A DNA stretch of 64,000 nt from an uncultured Bacteroidales bacterium. GTDB taxonomy: Bacteria; Bacteroidota; Bacteroidia; Bacteroidales; F082. The position numbers were made by a program, and so were the translations under genes. The stretch lies in NCBI GenBank assembly GCA_905236635.1, contig CAJOCJ010000001.1:62001-126000 (forward strand). Reading direction: 5' to 3'. The notes beneath the pieces were generated by a model. It made no database searches, had not been told where the DNA came from, and worked only from the letters and a program-made list of their open reading frames with translations. Position 1 is the first letter of the stretch. Each line of letters begins with the position of its first letter. Below are positions 17,307 to 25,166 of this stretch, in pieces.

Positions 17307-18503
17307 CTATTCAATGCGTTTTAACATACTTATTTCTGCGCTGGTGAGGAAACGCCAGTGGCCGCGTGGCAGGTTCTGTTTGGTGAGTCCTGCGAGCATG
17401 ACACGGTCGAGTTTCACCACTTCGTAGCCGAGGCTTTCGAAGATACGGCGCACGATATGGTTACGTCCTGAATGTATCTCCACGCCCACTTCGCGCATTG
17501 TCGGGTCGTCGGTGACATAGTCTATCTTGTCGACCTCTATAGGACCGTCTTCAAGCATGAGACCTTTCTCGATCTTCTCGAAGTCGGCGGCCGTCAGAGG
17601 CTTGTTGAGTGTCACGTGATAAAGCTTCTTGACGTTATGGCTCGGGTGTGTGAGTGTCTTGGCGAGTTCGCCGTCGTTGGTGAGCAGCAGCAGTCCTATG
17701 GTGTTACGGTCGAGGCGGCCGACGGGGTAGATACGCTCCTGGCAGGCGCCTTCGACGAGGTCCATCACGGTGTGGCGCTCGTACGGGTCATCGGAGGTGG
17801 TGATGACGCCTTTGGGCTTGTTCAACAACACATAACGAAGCTTCTCGCGGTTGAGGGTTTGACCGCCATAGACGACTTTGTCGGTGGTCTTCACCTTGGT
17901 GCCGAGTTCGGTCACCACTTCGCCGTTCACTGTCACGGCGCCTGCGAGGATGAGGTCGTCGGCCTCACGGCGTGAACAGATGCCTGAGTCGGCGAGGTAT
18001 TTGTTCAGACGGATCTCGCCTGTGGCTTTCGGGCGGTCAAACTCCGGGTCTTTCTCTCTGCGGTAACCCCGTCGGCCGCCTCTTGTCGGGCGCTCCTCGT
18101 CACGATCGAAACGTTTGCCGAAAGGCTTCTTATCGCCGAAAGGCTTTCTTGTGCCACGTTCTTCACGATCGTCATCATTTCTTCTTGAGTACCCTCTTCT
18201 GTTACCGCGTTCTTCACGTTCTTCTTTGTTGAAAGTTCTGCGGCTAGAAGGTTTCTTTTCACCGAAAGGTTTTCTTGTGCCAAGCTCTTCACGGTCGTCA
18301 TCACGACGTCCAAAACTTCTTTTAGGACCTTTTTCATCGTCGAATTTCCTGAAAGGTCTTCTCTCGTGGCGTTCTTCATCGCCATCACGGCGAGCTTTTT
18401 CTTTTGCAAACTGCTCTAATCTCTCGTCACTGAATCTCCTGACTTCTGCAGTTTTTCTCCTGGCAACGTGCTGACGTTTGCCGTTTCTGTCTTCGTTATT
18501 CAT
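17307..18503 (-). CDS. RluB/RsuA-family rRNA pseudouridine synthase with long charged N-terminal extension
   Basis: Isomerises a uridine in ribosomal RNA. The conserved part begins near residue 162: an S4 RNA-binding domain (IRLNKYLADSGICSRREAD) and a catalytic domain with GRLDRNTIGLLLLTNDGEL, where the Asp is the nucleophile. About 160 residues precede it, almost entirely R, K, D, E and G, with the unit DDREE-GTRKPFG-KKP repeated twice or more. Such basic, disordered tails occur in Bacteroidota paralogues and probably bind RNA. First gene of the operon, with its own promoter. Confidence 0.9.
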   Translation of the reverse strand: MNNEDRNGKRQHVARRKTAEVRRFSDERLEQFAKEKARRDGDEERHERRPFRKFDDEKGPKRSFGRRDDDREELGTRKPFGEKKPSSRRTFNKEEREERGNRRGYSRRNDDDREERGTRKPFGDKKPFGKRFDRDEERPTRGGRRGYRREKDPEFDRPKATGEIRLNKYLADSGICSRREADDLILAGAVTVNGEVVTELGTKVKTTDKVVYGGQTLNREKLRYVLLNKPKGVITTSDDPYERHTVMDLVEGACQERIYPVGRLDRNTIGLLLLTNDGELAKTLTHPSHNVKKLYHVTLNKPLTAADFEKIEKGLMLEDGPIEVDKIDYVTDDPTMREVGVEIHSGRNHIVRRIFESLGYEVVKLDRVMLAGLTKQNLPRGHWRFLTSAEISMLKRIE

Positions 18504-18534
18504 TGTTAAAAAATAATTATAAAATATTTGGCTG

Positions 18535-18562
18535 CAAAATTACGAAATTTTTACTATTTTTG
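18535..18562. promoter_or_regulatory. overlapping divergent promoters
   Basis: On the minus strand TAATTTTG (complement of 18535-18542) serves the pseudouridine synthase operon. On the plus strand TATTTTTG (18555-18562) serves the subtilase gene. The two -7 elements are only 12 bases apart, so polymerase can probably occupy only one at a time. Confidence 0.55.
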
Positions 18563-18583
18563 CGTGATTAAAATTGATTTAAA

Positions 18584-20230
18584 ATGAAAAAATTATCATT
18601 CTTATTGATTTTGTTGACAGTGGCTGTTATTTCACAAGCACAGATAGCCACCAACATTTATTGGGTAAAATTTACCGACAAAGCTAATTCACCTTATTCC
18701 ATCGACAATCCGGAGGAGTTTCTGAGTACCAGGGCGTTGGAGCGCCGTGCTAATCTCGGTATCGAGATTGACGAGTATGATCTCCCTGTAAACCCTCAGT
18801 ATTTGCAGGCTGTCGCCGATTGCGGAGCACAGATCCTCAACCCTTCGAAATGGCTCAACGGAGTATCGGTTTATACTAGCAGCCAAAGTGTTATTAATGC
18901 CATCAACGCATTGGAGTTTGTGGAGACAGTGCGCAACTGCCCGAATTATCCTGAAGCCCAGCGTGACAAGGAGATTTGGCTTGCCAATGAGCTTAAGGCC
19001 ACAGGCAAAGCCGTCGTGTCAAGAGATATTTATGGTGGAGCACATGATCAGGTGTATCAGTTGAGAGTCAATGAGTTACACGATATGGGATATAATGGTG
19101 AAGGTGTCGTCATAGCTGTATTGGATGGCGGTTTCACTGGAACACCCGACCAGAGCTGCTTCGATAACATGCGTGATGAAGGTCGTTTGCTCGGCATCCG
19201 TGATTTCGTGTATGGCTCTGAATCAGTGTATTCACAGAGCACTCACGGCACATCATGCTTGAGCACTATGGGTGCTTACGACCCGAACAATATGGTTGGA
19301 ACGGCATACAGAGCTTCATATTATCTGTTCCATACGGAAGATGGCAACGGCGAGAACATCGTTGAGGAATACAACTGGGTGTCAGGTGCGGAGTTAGCCG
19401 ACAGCCTTGGCGTTGACGTTTGTTCGACCTCATTGGGTTACATCGATTTCGACATGCCACAATGGGATCATCATTTTGAGGATTTCGACGGTCACACAGC
19501 CCCTATGAGCATTGGTGCTGAGATTGCAGCGAGCCGTGGCATGGTGTGCATGAACTCTGCTGGCAACGAATACGCTGGCAATTGTACTTTGGGAATCCCA
19601 GCAGACGCTGAGCATATTGTCACTGTGGGCGCTGTGAATTCCGCTGGTGTGCGTGCAGACTTCAGCTCTACAGGTCCTACCTATGACGGCCGCATCAAAC
19701 CTGATGTTATGGCTATGGGTGAAGACACTTATGTGGCATCGGGCTATGGCAGCTGGTGGCCATATTACAATGGCAGCGGCACCTCGTTCTCATGCCCGGT
19801 GTTGGCAGGCGCTGTGGCATGTCTGCGTCAGGCATTCCCGACCGCCAGCGTGCAGCAGATATGCGACGCGTTGCGTGCAGCAGGAAACTATGCAAATAAC
19901 CCGGATAACTATTATGGATACGGCATCCCGGATTTCGTAGAGGCATACAATATATTGTTGGCTCTTAGTGTTGACGAGACCGCACTCGGCGAAGACGAGA
20001 TGTTCAGCGTGTTCCCGAATCCAAGCAAAGGTAAGGTGACGGTTGCTTTAAAAGAAGGTGCTGATAAAGCCAATATGACGGTATATGACAATATAGGGCG
20101 TATAATTGTTAATACATTGTGTGTAAATGAATTAGAGGCGGTATTGAATAGCTTAAGCTCAGGTGTTTATACTGTTAAAGCTGATTCGGAGAATGGTTGT
20201 CAGACCGTTAAGGTGGTGATTTTGAAATAA
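18584..20230 (+). CDS. secreted S8 subtilisin-family serine protease with T9SS sorting domain
   Basis: Exported protease of 548 aa. A signal peptide ends near ISQAQ; residues up to about 165 form a prodomain-like region. The catalytic triad is Asp in AVLDGGF (about 180), His in STHGTSCLS (about 221) and Ser in GTSFSCPV (about 401), with oxyanion Asn in NSAGNE. The last 75 residues (FSVFPNPSKGKVTV onward) are a type A sorting domain for type IX secretion. Probably monocistronic. Confidence 0.92.
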   Translation: MKKLSFLLILLTVAVISQAQIATNIYWVKFTDKANSPYSIDNPEEFLSTRALERRANLGIEIDEYDLPVNPQYLQAVADCGAQILNPSKWLNGVSVYTSSQSVINAINALEFVETVRNCPNYPEAQRDKEIWLANELKATGKAVVSRDIYGGAHDQVYQLRVNELHDMGYNGEGVVIAVLDGGFTGTPDQSCFDNMRDEGRLLGIRDFVYGSESVYSQSTHGTSCLSTMGAYDPNNMVGTAYRASYYLFHTEDGNGENIVEEYNWVSGAELADSLGVDVCSTSLGYIDFDMPQWDHHFEDFDGHTAPMSIGAEIAASRGMVCMNSAGNEYAGNCTLGIPADAEHIVTVGAVNSAGVRADFSSTGPTYDGRIKPDVMAMGEDTYVASGYGSWWPYYNGSGTSFSCPVLAGAVACLRQAFPTASVQQICDALRAAGNYANNPDNYYGYGIPDFVEAYNILLALSVDETALGEDEMFSVFPNPSKGKVTVALKEGADKANMTVYDNIGRIIVNTLCVNELEAVLNSLSSGVYTVKADSENGCQTVKVVILK

Positions 20231-20245
20231 TTTTTCGGAAAAGAC

Positions 20246-20274
20246 TTGGTTTTTATAAATATTTTATATCTTTG
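20246..20274 (+). promoter_or_regulatory. consensus Bacteroidota promoter, DHOD-like operon
   Basis: TTG 20246-20248, 18-base spacer, TATCTTTG 20267-20274. An in-frame GTG at 20277 lies too close to the expected transcription start to be the start codon, which decides for the ATG at 20295. Confidence 0.75.
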
Positions 20275-20294
20275 TAGTGCAAAAAATTTTTAAT

Positions 20295-21275
20295 ATGGAT
20301 TTAACTACATCATATCTTGGATTAAAACTTAAAAATCCTATTGTTGTCGGAAGCTCGACATTTACGGGAACCGTTGAAGGCATTGTGAATTGCGCAAAGG
20401 CAGGTGCTGGAGCGGTGGTGCTGAAATCACTTTTTGAAGAACAGATTTTGTCGGATATCAAGAAAGAGGAAGGCTATACCGACATTTATAATTCAAATGT
20501 CGATGCCGATTTGTATATGAAGACTTTCCTTCGCGGAAATGAGATAGCTATTTACGAAAAACTCATCCGTGAAGCAAAGAAAACCGTCGATATCCCGATC
20601 ATCGCAAGTATCAACTGTGCCGACAAAGGTGAGTGGATGAGCTTTGCAAAAGAGCTTCAGGATGCTGGTGCTGACGCATTGGAACTGAACATCGCGGTGT
20701 CGCCGTTCGACAAAGACATTCCTTCGAAAAACATTGAGGATGAGGTAGTTAACATTTTTAATGAGGTGAAAAAGACCGTGACGATACCTGTCTCGGTGAA
20801 ACTCGGCGACCATTTCACAAACATCGGCAACCTGGCATTCAGATTATCGATGGCGGGCGCAGCAGGTCTGGTGCTTTTCAACCGTTTCTATAACCCGACG
20901 ATCGACATCGAACACATGAAAGTCGTCCCAGGTTCGGCCCTCTCAGTTGAAGAAGAGAACAGCAACACCTTGAGATGGATCTCGTTGCTGACAGCTCAGG
21001 GCATCCCTTGCGACCTCTCGGCTTCGACAGGTGTCCATTCAGCGGAAGACGTTGTGCGTCAGATACTTGCAGGTGCTGAGTCGGTGCAGGTGTGCAGCGT
21101 GCTTTATCGCAAAGGCGTGAAATATATCGAAGATATGGTGAAAGGTCTTGAAGGCTGGATGACAAAACATAACTTCAAGAGCATCAGCGACTTCAAGGGC
21201 AAATGTGCCGCTTCGGCCGACGTGAAAGTCTTTGAGAGACTGCAGTATCTTAGAAGAAACAGTGATTTGAATTAA
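20295..21275 (+). CDS. dihydroorotate dehydrogenase-like flavoprotein
   Basis: FMN-binding TIM-barrel protein of 326 aa. MDLTTSYLGLKLKNPIVVGS, PIIASINCADKGEW, ALELNIAVSPFD, SVKLGDHFTNI and the closing GAESVQVCSVLYRKG follow the DHOD family. Annotated Bacteroidota homologues are called DHOD-like because a separate PyrD usually does pyrimidine synthesis, so the reaction is uncertain. It sits 21 bases upstream of the rubredoxin gene, in the same direction, which hints at an electron-transfer or redox role. Confidence 0.82.
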   Translation: MDLTTSYLGLKLKNPIVVGSSTFTGTVEGIVNCAKAGAGAVVLKSLFEEQILSDIKKEEGYTDIYNSNVDADLYMKTFLRGNEIAIYEKLIREAKKTVDIPIIASINCADKGEWMSFAKELQDAGADALELNIAVSPFDKDIPSKNIEDEVVNIFNEVKKTVTIPVSVKLGDHFTNIGNLAFRLSMAGAAGLVLFNRFYNPTIDIEHMKVVPGSALSVEEENSNTLRWISLLTAQGIPCDLSASTGVHSAEDVVRQILAGAESVQVCSVLYRKGVKYIEDMVKGLEGWMTKHNFKSISDFKGKCAASADVKVFERLQYLRRNSDLN

Positions 21276-21296
21276 TTAACATAAAACTAAAAAATT

Positions 21297-21455
21297 ATGG
21301 CAAAATACGTATGTGACGTCTGCGGTTATGAGTATGACCCAGCGGTTGGCGATCCGGATAACGGCATTCCGGCAGGAACACCATTCGACAAATTACCAGA
21401 CAGCTGGTCATGCCCGCTTTGTGGCGTTGGAAAAGAGCATTTTGAGAAGAAGTAA
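21297..21455 (+). CDS. rubredoxin
   Basis: Small one-iron electron carrier of 52 aa. The two metal-binding knuckles are visible as [10 protein letters not shown] and SCPLCGVGK, with the typical [13 protein letters not shown] loop between them. It passes electrons to partners such as flavodiiron proteins or rubrerythrin in anaerobes. It starts 21 bases after the DHOD-like gene and 11 bases before the flavin reductase-rubredoxin gene. Confidence 0.95.
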   Translation: MAKYVCDVCGYEYDPAVGDPDNGIPAGTPFDKLPDSWSCPLCGVGKEHFEKK

Positions 21456-21466
21456 GTCGTTTTGAC

Positions 21467-22075
21467 ATGGATACCAAGGCCCTTTCTAAAATCGGATATG
21501 GTCTTTATGTCCTGACGACGAACTACGACAACATCGACAACGGCTGCATCATCAACACGGTGCAGCAGGTGACGAGCGACCCGCTGCGTCTGTCGATTGT
21601 CGTGAACAAGAAAAACTACACGCACGACCTGATTTTGGATTCGTGCGTGTTTAATATCAACGTGTTGACAACGGAGACGCCGTTTTTCGTGTTCGAACAC
21701 TTTGGTTTTCAGTCGGGACGTGATGTGAACAAGTTTGCGGACTGCGAGCAGGAGCTGCGCGCCGTGAACCATGTGTTGTATCTTCCGAAACATATCAACG
21801 CCTATTTTGCATGTCGTGTGGTGAAGTCGATAGACCTTGGCACGCATACTATGTTTATCGCTGACGTACTCGACGCTGTGAAGGTAAACGACAAAGACTC
21901 AGTGACTTACGATTATTATCAGAAAAATATCAAGCCGAAAAAGACGGTGACGAAAGGTTGCTGGGTATGCAAGGTATGCGGATGGGTTTATGAGGGCGAG
22001 GAGCTGCCCGATGACATCGTTTGCCCACTGTGCAAGCACGGTAAGGAAGAGTTTGAGTATGTGGCGCCGACATGA
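21467..22075 (+). CDS. flavin reductase-rubredoxin fusion (high molecular weight rubredoxin type)
   Basis: Two-domain redox protein of 202 aa. Residues 1-150 are a flavin reductase-like FMN domain (IGYGLYVLTTNYDNIDNGCI, VNKKNYTHDLI). Residues 160-202 form a second rubredoxin with VCKVCGWVYEGEELP and VCPLCKHGKE. The same architecture in Moorella Hrb shuttles NADH electrons to a flavodiiron protein. Here the flavodiiron gene is 75 bases downstream, which supports that role. Confidence 0.92.
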   Translation: MDTKALSKIGYGLYVLTTNYDNIDNGCIINTVQQVTSDPLRLSIVVNKKNYTHDLILDSCVFNINVLTTETPFFVFEHFGFQSGRDVNKFADCEQELRAVNHVLYLPKHINAYFACRVVKSIDLGTHTMFIADVLDAVKVNDKDSVTYDYYQKNIKPKKTVTKGCWVCKVCGWVYEGEELPDDIVCPLCKHGKEEFEYVAPT

Positions 22076-22150
22076 AGGGAAGAGGAGTTTAAAGATAAAA
22101 GTGAAAAGTTAAAAGATAATAAAGTTGAGATTATTGATAATAAAGAAACT
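22076..22150 (+). repeat. A-rich degenerate spacer
   Basis: 75 bases of AAAGATAAAAGTGAAAAGTTAAAAGATAA-like low-complexity sequence between two genes of the redox cluster; no coding potential. Related in style to the spacers at 4861-4936 and 23336-23408. Confidence 0.45.
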
Positions 22151-23335
22151 ATGAAAATACAGTTAGCAAAAGATATTTATTACGTGGGGGTGAACGACCG
22201 CCGCACGGAGATGTTTGAAAACCATATGGAACTGCCGAATGGCGTTTCTTATAACTCATATCTTATTGTAGATGAACAAGTTGCGTTGATCGACCCAGTG
22301 GAGCCTGGGTTTATGGCGCAGTATATGTTCCAGATAAAACGAATCCTTGGTGACAAGAAAGTCGACTATCTCATCGTGAACCACGACGAGCCTGACCATA
22401 GCGGCTCGGTAGGCGCGGTGTTGAGAGAATGGCCTGAGGTGACAGTGGTTGGTAATGCCAAGACATTCGCTCCTTTGGAGAATTTCTATGGAGAGATTAA
22501 GAACAAGAAGATTGTAGCTGAGGGCGAGACACTGAGCCTTGGCAGTCACACGCTGCAGTTCTTCATGGCGCCGATGTGCCATTGGCCTGAGTCGATGGCG
22601 ACATACGAGCAGACTTCGAAGATCATCTTCTCCAACGACGCTTTCGGAGGCTTCGGTGCTTTGAACGGCGGCATCTTCGACGACGAGGTAAACCTCGATT
22701 TCTATGAGGCCGACATGCGTCGTTACTATGCAAATATTGTGGGCAAGGTGGCTATGATGGCGATGAAGACCATCCAGAAGATAGGACCTCTCGACATCAA
22801 GATGATTGCCCCTTCGCATGGCTTGATATGGAGAAGCAACCTGCAGTGGGTGCTTGACAGATATACCGCTTGGAGCCAGCATCAGGCAAAAGAAGGAGTG
22901 GTGATAGTCTATGGTTCGATGTATGGAAACACAGGCAGGATGGCCGACATAGTGGCTCGCGGCGTGGCAGAAGCCGGCGTGAAAGAGATTAAGGTGTACG
23001 ACGTGTCGAAGGCCGAGACATCGTTCATCTTCGCTGACATCTGGCAGTACAAAGGTGTGGTCTTAGGCGCCTGCTCGCATTATGGCAGCATCTTCCCGAA
23101 TATGGTGGGTCTGTTGCATGAGATAGGCGAATACAAGCCTCAAAACAAGGTGTTCGGCCTCTTTGGCGGTGCTTCGTGGAGCGGTGGTGGCTTGAAGACC
23201 TTGAAAGAGAACGCCGAGAAGAACAACTGGAACATCATAGGTGAGCCTGTCGAGGTTAAAGGTGCTCCGATAAGAGAAGAAGACATCGAGAAGTTGTATA
23301 AGTTGGGGATTGAGATAGGTAAAGCGATAGTTTAG
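22151..23335 (+). CDS. A-type flavodiiron protein (FprA-like oxygen/NO reductase)
   Basis: Reduces oxygen to water or NO to nitrous oxide in anaerobes. The 394-aa chain has an N-terminal metallo-beta-lactamase-like diiron domain with the ligand motif NHDEPDHSG, CHWPESM, SNDAFGGFG and PSHGLIWR, and a C-terminal flavodoxin domain (from about residue 255) with the FMN loop YGSMYGNTGRMAD. Electron donors are encoded directly upstream: a rubredoxin and the Hrb-type protein. Confidence 0.95.
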   Translation: MKIQLAKDIYYVGVNDRRTEMFENHMELPNGVSYNSYLIVDEQVALIDPVEPGFMAQYMFQIKRILGDKKVDYLIVNHDEPDHSGSVGAVLREWPEVTVVGNAKTFAPLENFYGEIKNKKIVAEGETLSLGSHTLQFFMAPMCHWPESMATYEQTSKIIFSNDAFGGFGALNGGIFDDEVNLDFYEADMRRYYANIVGKVAMMAMKTIQKIGPLDIKMIAPSHGLIWRSNLQWVLDRYTAWSQHQAKEGVVIVYGSMYGNTGRMADIVARGVAEAGVKEIKVYDVSKAETSFIFADIWQYKGVVLGACSHYGSIFPNMVGLLHEIGEYKPQNKVFGLFGGASWSGGGLKTLKENAEKNNWNIIGEPVEVKGAPIREEDIEKLYKLGIEIGKAIV

Positions 23336-23408
23336 AGTTGAAAGTGTAGAGTTTAGAGTAGTTTAATAGTTTAAAGTATAGAAGTTTTAAAGTTTAAGAT
23401 TAAAGATT
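23336..23408 (+). repeat. AGTTTAGAGT-type degenerate spacer
   Basis: Tandem-like GTTGAAAGTGTAGAGTTTAG repeats with AAAGTATAGAAGTTTTAAAGT between the flavodiiron and SOD genes. It resembles the spacer at 4861-4936. Confidence 0.5.
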
Positions 23409-23981
23409 ATGATAGAATTACCGAAATTACCGTATGCGATGGACGCTTTGGAGCCGCATATCTCCAAGACGACGTTAGAGTTTCATTATGGCAAGCATCA
23501 TGCGGGCTATGTGACGAATTTGAACAAACTCATCGAAGGCACTCCGTTTGAGAAGAAGTCGCTTGAAGATATCGTGAAGACCTCGCAGGGCGGCATGTTC
23601 AACAATGCGGCACAGGTGTGGAACCATACTTTTTACTGGAACTGCCTGACGCCGAACCCTAAGAAAAACGCCCCTACGGGCAAGCTGATGGACGCCATAG
23701 TGCGTGACTTCGGCAGCTTTGAGGCTTTCAAAGAGAAATTCATCAATGCCTGTGTTACTTTGTTCGGCTCGGGTTGGACTTGGCTGGTTTCGAACAATGG
23801 CAAACTAGAGATAATGCAGACGTCGAATGCGGCTACTCCGCTGACGACAGACGCCAAGGCGTTGTTGGTGTGCGACGTGTGGGAACATGCCTATTACATC
23901 GACAGACAGAACGCCCGCGCCAGCTACGTCAATGAGTTCTGGTCAATAATCAACTGGGATTTCGTTGAAAGCAATTTTTAA
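23409..23981 (+). CDS. sodB: superoxide dismutase, Fe/Mn family
   Basis: Dismutates superoxide. The 190-aa protein starts [18 protein letters not shown] and shows the metal ligands His in [12 protein letters not shown], His in VWNHTFYWN, and Asp and His in [23 protein letters not shown] resembles iron-using SODs, though some Bacteroidales enzymes accept either metal. With the flavodiiron operon upstream it forms an oxygen-defence cluster. Confidence 0.95.
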   Translation: MIELPKLPYAMDALEPHISKTTLEFHYGKHHAGYVTNLNKLIEGTPFEKKSLEDIVKTSQGGMFNNAAQVWNHTFYWNCLTPNPKKNAPTGKLMDAIVRDFGSFEAFKEKFINACVTLFGSGWTWLVSNNGKLEIMQTSNAATPLTTDAKALLVCDVWEHAYYIDRQNARASYVNEFWSIINWDFVESNF

Positions 23982-24000
23982 CTATCGTGATTCGATAGTT
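23980..24000. terminator. hairpin across convergent gene ends
   Basis: AACTATCG (23980-23987) and CGATAGTT (23993-24000) form an 8-bp stem with a 5-base loop spanning the sodB stop and the last codons of the DUF4340 gene. There is no long T tract on either side, so termination activity is uncertain. Confidence 0.4.
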
Positions 24001-25124
24001 TCCAACTCTTTATAAGAAATCTGCTGAATCTCGTCTTTATAGTCTTTGCTATAAAAATCGGCAGGTTTCAGAAATTTTCCGAAGGCAAAGTCTTGGATGA
24101 GCACAAACTCGTTGCCCTCGCTGAGGAGCGCGTATTTGTGGTCGGGGTCTTTTATCATGCTCTCAAACTTCTCGAGGTCGTCGTCACTATAGTCATAGAC
24201 GTCGGAGTTAGCCATCAGTCGGTATGTGGTGACACTGCGGCTCTTGCCGTCTTTCGTCGTGAGTGTCAGTTTTTCCTGGAAAGGCGAGTTGATGATAGAG
24301 TCACGGCGTTGTGGGTCGACGTCGTTTAAGAACGCTTCAAAACGCACATCTTGGAATGCCAGCATCAGCGTAAGGACCTTGTTGTCGCTGAAGTCCACAG
24401 CCTCGCCGTCGAGACGGTTCATGGTGAACTGGGCGCGGTCTATGGTGTTGATGATGAAGCTGTTATGAGGATTTCCGTTTATCTCTAATTTCACAGATTC
24501 GATGTTATCCATCTTCTCTTCAAAGATATGATGGTCACGCCAGTCGATGGGGTTGGCGGTGAATCGTGGGCTGATGGTGCCTCTTAGGCCTGGCAGATGT
24601 GCCACGAAGACCTTGTCGCCGCCTTCTTTCAGGACGTAGGTGCCTTGGTTGTCCTGAGTCACGTCTCCTATGTAAAACACCTTGCTACGCGTCTCATGGT
24701 AGAACAACTTAACTTTGTTAAAGAAGTTGATTCTCGGCAGGATCTGGTACACCTCAACCTTTGTGTTGGAACTCGCCATACGGGTTAAGATGCCTTCGCT
24801 TTTGTTGACAGACACAGGCATTTTGATTCTGATACGGTTGAGGGTGTACAGCATGTCGTTGACCATGCTCTTGTTGGCGACATACTCCCCGTTGACCATC
24901 CAGTCGTTGTCGGAGCGTGTCAGCAAGGTCTGGTTGCCGTTTTTGTCGGCGAAGAAGATCTGTGTGATGGAGGCGGTGTCATAGACGGTGAAGTCGGACG
25001 CCTCGCTGCGCAGCGAGCTGAGATAGCGGTTGTTGCCGATAAGAATGCCGGCGATCACTATAAGAATCGCGATTATTACTATTAAGATGTAGTTTTTCTT
25101 TTTCATTTTTTCTTTGTGTTTCAT
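23982..25124 (-). CDS. DUF4340 membrane-anchored protein
   Basis: Protein of 380 aa with one N-terminal membrane helix (KNYILIVIIAILIVIAGILI) and a large extracytoplasmic domain typical of DUF4340. ATG at 25124 (MKHKEKMKKKN) is preferred; ATG at 25106 is also possible, and a TTG at 25139 gives a less likely extension. DUF4340 genes often follow gldG-like ABC transporter genes, as here, so it is probably an accessory of that transporter. Confidence 0.82.
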   Translation of the reverse strand: MKHKEKMKKKNYILIVIIAILIVIAGILIGNNRYLSSLRSEASDFTVYDTASITQIFFADKNGNQTLLTRSDNDWMVNGEYVANKSMVNDMLYTLNRIRIKMPVSVNKSEGILTRMASSNTKVEVYQILPRINFFNKVKLFYHETRSKVFYIGDVTQDNQGTYVLKEGGDKVFVAHLPGLRGTISPRFTANPIDWRDHHIFEEKMDNIESVKLEINGNPHNSFIINTIDRAQFTMNRLDGEAVDFSDNKVLTLMLAFQDVRFEAFLNDVDPQRRDSIINSPFQEKLTLTTKDGKSRSVTTYRLMANSDVYDYSDDDLEKFESMIKDPDHKYALLSEGNEFVLIQDFAFGKFLKPADFYSKDYKDEIQQISYKELETIESR

Positions 25125-25166
25125 CGGGGTTGCACCCAATATTATTGTCTTTACACCGCTCCGCGG

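Noticed and set aside
17472-17975. Long open frame antisense to the pseudouridine synthase gene (167 aa)
   Set aside because: Shadow of a GC-rich real gene in a codon-symmetric frame; composition is His/Val/Gly-rich with no recognisable motif.
20277-20294. GTG start of the DHOD-like gene
   Set aside because: It lies only a few bases after the -7 element, at or before the transcription start.
22256-22882. Antisense frame of 208 aa in the flavodiiron gene
   Set aside because: Opposite-strand shadow of a firmly identified gene; no promoter or motif.
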